A DNA stretch of 64,000 bases from Mesostigma viride (taxonomy: Eukaryota > Streptophyta > Mesostigmatophyceae > Mesostigmatales > Mesostigmataceae), in the NCBI GenBank assembly GCA_009746045.1, contig RPFO01000103.1, positions 2,258,565 through 2,322,564 on the forward strand, given 5' to 3'. Below are positions 44,826 to 55,643 of the stretch, one piece after another. The translations under genes were made by a program, and so were the position numbers. The notes beneath the pieces are model-generated. The model saw nothing but the letters and a program-made list of their open reading frames with translations, was not told where the DNA came from and did no database searches. Numbering within the stretch: the first letter of the stretch is position 1; every line of letters begins with the position of its first letter.

Positions 44826-47800
44826 AGTGCGCCCCACTAGCGAAGTCTCAAACAATGCCTTCATCCCCCTTGGATAGGAGAGAACAGCGTCCAACCAAAG
44901 GTACGGTCAATCAATCCCCCACACCTTTCCCCCCTCCTCGTCCAGCGAAAATAGCTGGCACGTCTGCCAACTTCCACCCTACACCATCCTCCTCGCGCTC
45001 CTCATGCCATAACTGTCACGATCCAGTGCTATGGCCCAGCGACTCGCCAAAAGTCACATGCCACAAGCTGCCGCTACGGTCACAGCCCTCTGTTTGCAGG
45101 GCGTAACCCGGGGTGCAAGCATCCCCAGGTACTCGCCCTAGAGGGCTGCCGGCGGCATACATAGCAAGGTGTAATCTCCATTCCATTCTCAGGACAGCTA
45201 GCCGGTCACTTAGGCTATCTTGAGCAAGCGCCCCTGCTCTTAGCCCTCACAACCGTCAAAACCAGCCGGTCTCACCAGGCTCCCCCCATTAAAATTGCCA
45301 CCTCTTGGATGCCATTACAGATGTCATCCCAAAGCTCTCAGGGTTCCAGCCTGGCAGCGCCCAAAAGTCTTTTTACGTAGGCCGCTCATTTTGCCTCCCC
45401 CCAGTTCCAAAACACCACAGTCCTTAGCTCCCCAAAGCCGTCAAGAAAGGCACCTCCCCCAACCGGCCACCACTGGCCCAAGGCCGCCGAGCCGCCTTAC
45501 CACCACGTAAGCTCTCGAGAAATATAATCCAGGGAGCCACACCCAGCGCTCCTCATGCCACCGGTTTTCCCCATAAAATTCGGCTCCACATATTCTTTTT
45601 CACGTTACCATCACGTAATGGACCAGCCGACCCGCTCCATCAAAGCCATCGGGCTGTGACGCGGCATGCCCTGCCCGCAAAGCCCCGAGAGCCAAAGATA
45701 GCTAATGATGCCGCATTCAGAACTTGGGCAGCCGGCTTTGCAGCCTACTATATTTTTACACTGCTCGTCGTTGAGGGTCATCGTGCAAGGCAGTATCAAA
45801 CGTAAAACAGCTCGAACAAGCACGCCCAGGGCCGAAATAGAATTTTCGTTCCCTTACCGCACTTTCCGGCCTTGCGACTCAACTTCGGGTCAAAATTTCT
45901 ATGCCCACCCCTCAAACGACGGAACAGCAGCCGGCCACCTTTGCTCGTCGTTTAGGACCATCGAAACAGGTCCAAGCAACCTTTATTCGCCTCGTCCCAG
46001 GTCAGTTAAGGCCGAAAAAGATTGCCGGCACCCTACCGCAGATTTCGGCACTAAATCCGCAATTTCTGCCCCGATTTTCAACGTCTGGCCCTCAAACGAC
46101 CGCTTGGACGCCGACCACCGTCGCGCGTCTCTAAATAAAATTCATTCCCAGCCCCCCCGGACTCGGGGAGGCCTTTTGCATTCGTTTAAATCATTGCCAG
46201 CCACCATGGCTGGCCGTCACCACTAATAAAAACGAATACCAGCACAGGCACACCTCGGCTGGTTATATGCCAGCACTTTTTCTCAGACTTGGGCCGGCGG
46301 CGGCCCAGGTCCTTCTAATTCGGGTCGAAACACAATTCCGTGACCCATACAATATTCGTACACCATGCGAAGTGGCAGCGTACTTGCCCACTGTGGCGGA
46401 TGCAAGTCCGGTACACCTGGTTTTGGCGCCAAAAGCACCCTTGGCCAGTTGTACTACAAGGAACCCATTCCTACTAATTCTTTTGACATTGTACTACGTT
46501 TAGTCTTGGTCTACTACACCCCAGTAGGTCCGTTCACCTCCTGAGCGTCCAATGCTACGCCGAAGCACGTCAGCACTGGTTTGAACTAGAATGAACTAGT
46601 TTGAAGTAGATTGAAGTAGACTGTACTACCCTGTAGGCCAAGTGAAGTACTTGGAACTACGTCCAAGTACTTAGAACTAGTTTACAAGTTACTTGTACGG
46701 ACTTGCACCCTATTAGAGGGCAGTTCTCGTACCACCACACTGGCGCCCCTTATTAAATTCCAGGGCCCTTATACATTGTGACTACTGCCCCTTATAAAAG
46801 ACCAGGGCCTATTATAAAATATTAAATGCTCTATTTATTTTTTATATGTGCTGTCACCCAGCGGCGTCCCTCGCCTCCTTCGCTCCCTCCGCCCCGACAA
46901 ATCAGGGAATCCAGATCGAGGGAGATCAACCAAACCAAATCAAGCAGCATGTCGCTCTGGCCTGGTTTACCCGCCAGAACTATTGGTTGAGGCGCGAGCT
47001 TGCCTGCGCGATGGTGGCTGCTATGTTGACGGCCATTTTGTCGATCAACCTCGACAAGCTGGATCACGCCAAGACATACTGGCCGAAGCTGGTGGGGGGG
47101 CCCGACTCATGGGGCAGCTATGCAGGTGGCATGATGCCGTTCTCGCTCTTCTGTGCGGCCGTCCATGGGTACAAGGCGATGTGGTTCATCGTTCTCGCAT
47201 GGGTCCTCATGACCGACAACCTCTCCGGCAGTGTCACCGTCACGATGCTGATGCACATCCTGGCGCAGTTGATGAGGGACCAGCCATGGAGGAGGGCAGG
47301 GCTGCCGCACATGCCCAGGTGTTTGGTCCTGCAACTGGACGGTGGGAGTGAAAACCGGAATCACACCGTCTTACTGTTTGCATGGTGGCTCGTACACGTT
47401 GGCTCCTTCGACGTCGTCGAAATGCACCGCATGCTCGTGGGCCACACGCACGCCGACCCAGATCAGAAATTCGGCGTCCCTATGCATGTCTCAACTCGTT
47501 CACTCCATCACTGAGGGCTCCAGACATTATTTTTACACTATATGTTGAAGCCGACCGGACTTAGTAGACAGAGAGACATAAAATATTTTTTGGCAGTCCC
47601 TGGCCGCCGCTTCCACTTGACCCCCCAAGACAAAACAGAAAAGGGTGGGTGGGTGGGGAAAACTGATAAGCTGGCTTGGCAGCCATCACCACCTTGAAAT
47701 ACATCGCATCAACGTTGCATCCGTGACACACGCAAGTGCGGCGCCCCGCTGGCGCGGCGCTCCATGTAAGAATGACCTCAGAATACTACTGTACTAGATC

Positions 47801-48166
47801 TAGGACCCTGATACTACTTTTTTCAACATTGTACTACATTTTTATGATGTCACACATGTTCTGTCATGCCAGAACCGTTCAGCAACCACCTGGCATATCT
47901 TGAGGGTCCCTGGATACTAGTTGAAGTAGATTGAACTAGTTTGAACTAGTTTGTACTACCTGTACTAACTTTGAACTAGTTCGAACTACATCTGAGGCCC
48001 ATCCAAGGCTGTCAGACCCTCCAGAGAGGGCGTGGCCACCCCGTTTGGCTCCCGCATGTCGACTTGCACCACTGGGCAACGGTGTAGCGCCTCCAAGGTA
48101 GCGGCGCACCTCCATCCCTCCGCTCCCCCAGGCAAAATCAGGGAATCCCGATCGTAAGATCAATCA

Positions 48167-48312
48167 TCCACTGTGCATTGCCTAGGTCCACTTCTGGTTG
48201 AAGGGCACCAGAACTTGTTTATTACACTATATGTTGAAGCCGACCGGACTTAGTAGACAGAGAGACATAAAATATTTTTTGGCAGTCCCTGGCCGCCGCT
48301 TCCACTTGACCC
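48167..48312 (-). repeat. B1 repeat of family A copy 4
   Basis: 146 bp, intact terminus TCCACTGTGC (+ strand), abutting A2 at 48166. Contains the AATAAA signal in sense. Confidence 0.9.
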
Positions 48313-48379
48313 GCATCTCCAACCTGGCCGCAGGCCGTACATCTGGAAACCGCGTCAGGAGCCATGGGAGGGCACATCC

Positions 48380-51300
48380 TTACCCTCCAGCTGGTGAAGC
48401 CCTAGCGTGTCCGCTAGAGTGCGCCTCACCGAAGTATGGCCGAAATCTATGGCCCAAAGTGACGACGCCAGTCACGGGGGGCAGTCTGCCCGCGAGGTCC
48501 CACACCACCTGGGGCACCCGCACCTGCAGGGCGCGGTGGAGCCCCACGTAATGGTCCACGGACGAAAACTGGCGCCACCGGCCACGCTTTTGGATGTCCG
48601 CGATTGGTACCCCGCGCAGGTAGTCATGGGTGGCCCCCCCGTGGCGCATGCTGTAGGGTGAAAACATCCCCCGCAAGCCAAGGAGGTCCCAGGCGGCGTG
48701 CCACCGCCGCAAGAAACGGCTGTAGCTGAGTGCGCCAAAGAGCAGCTCCTCGTGCGCCCGCCCAGCACACAGGGCGCCAAGCAACGTGAGTGAAAGGGGC
48801 TCAACAACCACCACTGCCTGGGCCTGGCCCTTGGCTGTCTTGGGGTCGCGTAGCAGCAGCGCACCCTGGTTACTGGGCCCCAGGCGGAAGTCCCCGCGCA
48901 GAGCCACGTCCCCCACGCGAAGCTTGAACGCTTCTCCGATGCGCAAGTATTGCTGAAAAACAATGATGCAGCAGCAGGCAGCTAATATCGAGCCTTGTGC
49001 ACGAAGAATGTTTGCCACGAGGTACAGTAGCTGCCACGGGACGGGGTGAGGGCTCTGCACGGGAACTCGTCGCGCCCAGCCGGCCAGCAAGCGACGCGCC
49101 TCGTACCACCCCTTAATCTCGTTGGGGAAGTACAGCTGCAGCCCGCATAATGCGCGCACAACCATGGTCCGGCTTCCCCCTTCCTCATACACGCTGACCA
49201 GCCACTCACAAAAGACGCCTTCCGCCTCCGTCTTGGCCACGGGAGCGAGGGGTTGACCATACTCCACGTACGCCCTCAGCGCTCGGTGATATGCAGCTAG
49301 CGTGCTGGGCTGCACAGTGGCCTCCAGCAATTCCTGCCGCCCATGTGGCCCCGGATTGCTCTCCACGTCGCCATCCGCAGTGAGGTTGCGCACCCATCGA
49401 CCACGACTGGGCGCGTCGGCCGGGTTGCGCTCCGACCTCACATACACCCAGTGGTAGCGGGTGTTGCTGGCCAGCCCTAGCGCGATCGCCCGGCGGCACC
49501 AGGCGTTCAGCCGGTAGGACGACGAACGCCCTTTGACGAGCGCACCGACAACTGCCGAATTGTCCACCAGCCGCACGTGACGTTGCTGCCAGTGAACCTG
49601 TGAGCGCAGGCCCCACTCGATCCCTTGCACAGCCGCACGAATCTCCTTCTCGTTGATGTGGGCCGAGGGATCGAGCCACCGGTGGGCAAGAGCGGTGCGC
49701 CACTGCGCCGCTGCCATGGCTCGGTGCTCAATCTCCCCTGTGCGCTCCACGCTGGCCGTCTCAGAGTCCACACAGAGCGTCTTCCAGCCCTTCCGCTCCC
49801 GACAGTTGGACAGGCCACGCACCGCAGGCGCCTCCCACCGGCTGTACACCACCCCAGAACCGTGGGTTGACGCATCAGTGGCCACCACGGTGCAGCTCAG
49901 GGGCTGGTCGCGCTGCGCATGCACCAGCGGGGCCAAGTCCATTGCAGCCTGGAGCTCTTCCCTTACACTACCCCACAGCCGATAGCTCCAGCCCCGCTTG
50001 TGCACCAGGACTTGCTGCAGCAAGCGGTAGGCGTGAAACCAGATGGACAGTAGACCCCGACGCAGCAAGTGGACCCACACCCACCGTCCCAGCAACGAGG
50101 CCAGTTGGTGGTAAGTGGCCCGTCCACGCCCCAGCATTGCCTGCGTGTCGCGCACCAAGGCCGCCATCCGGGCCGCGCTCGGCCGCATGGACCCGTCCTG
50201 GCAGAACTCAATCCCCAAGATTTCCACCGGGCGCCCCTCCTCAGCTCTCTCCACCTTCTTCTCGTTGACCACCAACCCCTTGGGACCGTAGCTCTCCTCG
50301 CACGCCTTGGTGAGCACGGCGTTGGTCTCCTCCGCGCTCCGCCCATGGGTGACCCCCAGATCATCGATCATGACCAGCTGAGCGGGATGTGGGGGATCCT
50401 CCGGCAGCAGCCGCCACGCTGCACTGGCTGCGCTCTCCACCAACTCCAGCCGGTCCATGCCATCCCCGCGCACTGTGCGCACCCCCATCAAGTGCATGGG
50501 ATATGACAGCCCTCTCTTGGCATCGAGCACCCCGCCCCGTAGAGACAGTGCAGGTGGGCAACCTGTGCAAGGACCACCGAGTGGCTCCAGCCCATGACAA
50601 GGACCCGGAACCTGGGGTACAACTTTCGCCGTCGTCCCAGCTGGCCGACCTCATCGGACCACACGGGGGGCAGCGAGAAATAGGGGCGCCAGCTCTCAGG
50701 TACCTCGAACCGGTAATAGTAGGTGTCAAGGTCTGTCTTGCCCGAATAGCATGGCGCCCCCACACTCAGCTCAGCGACCTCGCCCAAGTTAGGCAGGTAA
50801 CAGGTAGGCGGCTTGAGGAAGCGCCGGTTGCACGGCACCATATTCCCTATAAACCGCTGCCGTCGTTCGCTGGGCTCCACAACCCCGGGGTCTTTCTTGG
50901 GGACGGCAAAACAGCCGTTCACCACAGGGGCGCCTCCTCACTGTACTCGATCATCCGCGTCTCCGCCAGCCTGATGCTCAGTCGTGCGTACGCCGCATCG
51001 CTTGCACAACCATGAGACACCCGGCCCCGCCGCATCCACGCCCCCGCCTCCGCGTCGCATCTTTGTAGAATGTTGTTTATGTCCTCATACGTCCTCTGCC
51101 ATGCCTCCGGCAGGCAGTCCAGCAGCTTGACACTACCTGCAGCTCCTCCTTTTGGCAGTGCCAGCCTCTCCGGGTCAATAATTTCGTATTGACCGCCCGG
51201 CCCGTATGGCGCGGGCTCTGCGTCCCCCGTGTCTGTCGCCTCCGCTACGGCGGTAAGCCGGCGGTTGTAGACGCGGGCAGCATCCTCCATCCCTTGTAGG

Positions 51301-51506
51301 GCGGCCCTTTGGGCGACGGTGCAGGGGCTCGCAGTAATAGCCTGCTGCTGCACCGCCGGTCCACCGGACCGTTCCCGGGTCCTGCCCCACAGCCAGTTCA
51401 GGCCCCTTGTGGCCCGCTCTTGACACCGCAGCCTTGCTCTGGCACGCAGAGCGCGCTGCAGCCTGCGGTTGGATCGCAGGCGGCTGCGGTCGAGCGGGGG
51501 GACCAT
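48380..51506 (-). pseudogene. Family A copy 4 ORF2, two frameshifts
   Basis: The start is intact (6 C after the ATG, MVPPLDRSRLRSNRRLQRAL). It carries the 4-C change near 50930 and the 4-G change near 50530 seen in copies 2 and 3; 50530-48380 is open through MIDDLG, RNase H, 2A and YR to the normal stop. Fewer lesions than copy 2, in the same places. Confidence 0.88.
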
Positions 51507-51538
51507 CTTCACTGGCAGCGGGAGCACACCCCTGCCCC

Positions 51539-52279
51539 TCACTTGTCCTTTTTGGCCGCCGCCGCCGCCGCCGATGCCAGCTCCGCCTCCTGGCGAGCCG
51601 CCTTCCGCGCTGCCCGGGCTGCTGCGCTTCCAATAGTACTGCCCTCCACCAGTGGCAGCAGGTGCATCGCCCCGTTGTTCCAGCCGCTGGTCTTCTCCAC
51701 CATGAGGAACGCCTCGACCACACGCGCCAGGTACTCGAAGCAGGCCAGCTCCGTCACCACATCCTCCCCCAGCTCTTGGATGGCCACATCCAGAATGTAG
51801 GTCAGGTTGTTGCACACCAGATGGTGCGTGCTGTTCTTCCACCCGCGGGGGGCTCCCGGTGCAGCCCCAACGCCCTCCTGCTCCTTGCGAAGGGCCAAGC
51901 GGGCCTGCAGGCTCCCGTGCGCGACCTGGCGCGCATCCAGCACCTGCAGCGGCAGCACCCTGTCGTCGCGGTCCTTGACCAACAGGCGCCAGGCCACTTT
52001 GAAAGCTCGCCGGGGGAGACGCACCCCCTTGGTGGTTCGGCGCAGGTCTCTCTCCCTCACACGCTCCCGCGATCGACGCGAGCTCCGCTGGGAGGAGTCC
52101 CGACTCGTGCTCCGGCTGCTGGACCGCTGCCGCTCCTTGCGACGCTCGCGGGAGCGATCCCGACGCCCCTTGGGCTCCGCAGAACGGCCCCTGCCATGCC
52201 CACGTCGCTCCCGGGACTTGTCGCGGCGCGACCGAGCGCCACCCCTGCCCCTGCCACGGCCTCTGCTCTCGCTGTCGGA

Positions 52280-52327
<48 letters not shown>

Positions 52328-53038
52328 GCGACTCTCGTCGCTCCCACTGCTGGTGTCTGTCGAGCCTGGGCTGCTCCCGCGCCGCGCGCGTCTCTTCTCC
52401 TGGCGCTTGCTCTTCGGATGGCCCTTGCCCCCCTTGTCCTCGCGCTGGCTCTTCCCTTTCCTCGCGTCCCTCCTCTTCCCCCGCGCCAGGGCTTGCAACT
52501 CCGCTCCGATGAGCTCGCGGACGCCCGCCAGAAGGGCAGCATTCTCTGCCAGCTTTCGGTTCCTGCCCTGAGACTTCTTTCCCTTGGCGCGAGCAGCAGC
52601 AGGGGCCAGCTGCTCGCGCGCGTCCAAAAAATCCTCAGAGCTCGTCGCGTCCTCCTCTTCCTCGTCGGTGCCGTTGCTGGGAGGATCCTTTCGGGTCCTT
52701 TCGCCCCTGGCTGGACCAGTCTTCCCCTTGCCCCCAGTGGCCACTGGGGGCTTCTTCATCTCTAGAGTAATGGCCTTGCACAACATGGAACCCATGTCGG
52801 AATCACTTGACCCCTCACTAATCTGGAGCCCTGCAGTCTTGAGAAACTGTCCCAAGGATGTCAAACGACCCTCAGACATAGTAGTAAGCCTTTGGGCCCA
52901 GTTTGGACCGAGATACTCAGTCAAGAACTTCAAAGTCGTTAACAACTCCTTGCCCCCCTGAAAATACGATTTTTTCACATTTAATAAGAAATCTCGGTCT
53001 ACTGCCTCAAGGGTGGTGTCTTCGTGATCACTAGCCAT
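51539..53038 (-). CDS. ORF1: Gag-like protein with an RS domain (family A copy 4)
   Basis: 499 aa from ATG 53038, with the same Ser-run length as copy 2; the alternative upstream in-frame codon at 53050 is TTG, so the ATG is preferred. RS region and conserved C-terminal module as in copies 2 and 3. Intact. Confidence 0.85.
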
Positions 53039-54272
53039 TATAGAATTCAAAGATGAAGAAATTTCTCACAACTAGGCTCAATATTCCGCAATCTTGGAGA
53101 CTGAGAAAAATTTCGGACTGAAAATTTGTCACTCAGTTCTACCTTGCGGACTTTTACTCCCGTTGCGCAAACCCGTCAAAACTTGGTGCGAAAACCGTCA
53201 AAATGTTGTCGGCTATTGTCTCACGATTAGTTTGACACCAACTTTGTCAAAAACGGTGAAGTATTGCTCTAGTTGTGTTGAAAACTGATAAGCTGGCTTG
53301 GCAGCCATCACCACCTTGAAATACATCGCATCAACGTTGCATCCGTGACACACGCAAGTGCGGCGCCCCGCTGGCGCGGCGCTCCATGTAAGAATGACCT
53401 CAGAATACTACTGTACTAGATCTAGGACCCTGATACTACTTTTTTCAACATTGTACTACATTTTTATGATGTCACACATGTTCTGTCATGCCAGAACCGT
53501 TCAGCAACCACCTGGCATATCTTGAGGGTCCCTGGATACTAGTTGAAGTAGATTGAACTAGTTTGAACTAGTTTGTACTACCTGTACTAACTTTGAACTA
53601 GTTCGAACTACATCTGAGGCCCATCCAAGGCTGTCAGACCCTCCAGAGAGGGCGTGCCCACCCCGTTTGGCTCCCGCATGTCGACTTGCACCACTGGGCA
53701 ACGGTGTAGCGCCTCCAAGGTAGCGGCGCACCTCCATCCCTCCGCTCCCCCAGGCAAAATCAGGGAATCCCGATCGTAAGATCAATCATTACAAAATACG
53801 TTTACGCACAAGAGACTCTTGGACCAAAGTCGCATAATTGGTGAATAAAGCATCTGCAGGCCCCCCCAGCCAGCTGATGCTGCCATCTCACTTCCCTCAG
53901 GGTGGGTTGGGTGGGCTAATAAAAACGAATACCAGCACAGGCACACCTCGGCTGGTTATATGCCAGCACTTTTTCTCAGACTTGGGCCGGCGGCGGCCCA
54001 GGTCCTTCTAATTCGGGTCGAAACACAATTCCGTGACCCATACAATATTCGTACACCATGCGAAGTGGCAGCGTACTTGCCCACTGTGGCGGATGCAAGT
54101 CCGGTACACCTGGTTTTTGGCGCCAAAAGCACCCTTGGCCAGTTGTACTACAAGGAACCCATCCCTACTAATTCTTTTGACATTGTACTACGTTTAGTCT
54201 TGGTCTACTACACCCCAGTAGGTTCGTTCACCTCCTGAGCGTCCAGTGCTACGCCGAAGCACGTCAGCACTG

Positions 54273-54741
54273 ACGTACAGCGAGAGGGGGTCCTGCACCA
54301 CCACCGCCTGTGCACCCCCCTTGGCTGTCTTGGGATCCCGCAGAAGAAGCGCGCCCAGGCCTCGCTGCCCCAGGCGACGGTCGCCGCGCAGCGCCACGTC
54401 CCCCACTCGGAGCTTGAAGGCCTCCCCGATGCGCAGGTATTGCTGGAAAGTGATGACGCACACGGCTGCTGCCATGGGCGCCCCCTGCCAGCGGAGGATC
54501 TGCACCACCAGGTAGAGCAGCTCCCACGGCACCGGATTGGGGCTATGGGTTTGCACGCGTCGCTGCCACCCGTACAGGAGTCGGCGGGCCTCGCGCCACC
54601 CCTGCACTTGGCTGGGGTAGTTGCAGCCCACACAGCGCCCTCATGCACATGGAACGCCCTGCTCCCCCTCCATCCTCGTAGACAGACACGAGCCACTCGC
54701 AGAACACGCTCTCCGCTTCCTCCGGCGGTACAGCACCATAG
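54273..54741 (-). pseudogene. Family B copy IV, YR fragment
   Basis: Reads YGAVPPEEAESVFCEWLVSV, LQL, then WQRRVQTHSPNPVPWELLYL, YLRIGEAFKLRVGDVALRGD and PKTAKGGAQAVVVQDPLSLY. A small deletion near 54620 (GTAGTTGCAGCC versus GTAGTACAGTTGCAGCC) shifts the frame. It ends before the HGG/Tyr blocks by joining family C at 54272. Continues the B sequence at 59387 across the A element. Confidence 0.85.
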
Positions 54742-55643
54742 TCCACTGTGCATTGCCTAGGTCCACTTCTGGTTGAAGGGCACCAGAACTTGTTTATTAC
54801 ACTATATGTTGAAGCCGACCGGACTTAGTAGACAGAGAGACATAAAATATTTTTTGGCAGTCCCTGGCCGCCGCTTCCACTTGACCCCCCAAGACGAAAC
54901 AGAAAAGGGTGGGTGGGTGGGGAAAACTGATCAGCTGGCTTGGCAGCCATCACCACCTTGAAATACATCGCATCAACGTTGCATCCGTGACACACGCAAG
55001 TGCGGCGCCCCGCTGGCGCGGCGCTCCATGTAAGAATGACCTCAGAATACTACTGTACTAGATCTAGGACCCTGATACTACTTTTTTCAACATTGTACTA
55101 CATTTTTATGATGTCACACATGTTCTGTCATGCCAGAACCGTTCAGCAACCACCTGGCATATCTTGAGGGTCCCTGGATACTAGTTGAAGTAGATTGAAC
55201 TCGTTTGAACTAGTTTGTACTACCTGTACTAACTTTGAACTAGTTCGAACTACATCTGAGGCCCATCCAAGGCTGTCAGACCCTCCAGAGAGGGCGTGGC
55301 CACCCCGTTTGGCTCCCGCATGTCGACTTGCACCACTGGGCAATGGTGTAGCGCCTCCAAGGTAGCGGCGCACCTCCATCCCTCCGCTCCCCCAGGCAAA
55401 ATCAGGGAATCCCGATCGTAAGATCAATCATCCACTGTGCATTGCCTAGGTCCACTTCTGGTTGAAGGGCACCAGAACTTGTTTATTACACTATATGTTG
55501 AAGCCGACCGGACTTAGTAGACAGAGAGACATAAAATATTTTTTGGCAGTCCCTGGCCGCCGCTTCCACTTGACCCGCATCTCCAACCTGGCCGCAGGCC
55601 GTACATCTGGAAACCGCGTCAGGAGCCATGGGAGGGCACATCC

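Larger units (their letters stand above)
43628..46932 (-). mobile_element. Family C non-autonomous split-direct-repeat element
   Basis: 3305 bp in sense: A1 46223-46932 (710 bp), internal 44687-46222, B1 44522-44686 (165 bp), A2 43812-44521 (710 bp), B2 43628-43792 (165 bp). Sense start TGGTTGATCTCCCTCGATC and end GCATAGGGA resemble families A and B. The internal 1.5 kb has no ORF of note, so it depends on enzymes from elsewhere (inference: A or B ORF2). Inserted in the DUF7869-like gene without target duplication. Confidence 0.88.
42621..47476 (+). pseudogene. DUF7869-like transposon/host gene split by a C element and cut by another
   Basis: Exonic parts: 42621-43627 and 46933-47476. Starts MDEEWDVPDLVDSDASSEAS, an acidic N-terminus; then CGPTCGEHCLEKVGTLL, a central region (GPLHVGVVIAGCMYTVTGCA), and CPHNKSTGHCADCVECG, a Cys/His cluster, before the C element. 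After it come WFTRQNYWLRRELACAM, LQLDGGSENRNHTVLLFAWW and LVGHTHADPDQKFG, the signature of DUF7869 proteins (an RNase H-like fold, frequent in algal and protist mobile DNA). The two halves join in frame if the C insertion is placed after 43628. The C-terminus is lost to a second C insertion at 47477. Confidence 0.6.
47534..53788 (-). mobile_element. Family A YR retrotransposon, copy 4 (B2 truncated)
   Basis: 6255 bp. In sense: A1 53280-53788, leader, gag 51539-53038, ORF2 48380-51506, B1 48167-48312, A2 47658-48166, G-rich spacer GGGTGGGTGGGTGGGG 47643-47658, truncated B2 47534-47623. B2 lacks the last 56 bp, cut inside TTATT|ACAC close to the polyadenylation signal. It lies in a T run of family C. 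Confidence 0.93.
47477..54272 (-). mobile_element. Family C second copy, split by A copy 4 and truncated
   Basis: B2 starts at 47477, is interrupted in a T run by A copy 4 (47534-53788), and resumes at 53789 (TTACAAAATACG). The G-rich junction is at 53900-53915 and A2 runs to 54272, where it breaks off in GCACTG and joins family B sequence. The 3' side of this C element is missing. Confidence 0.85.
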
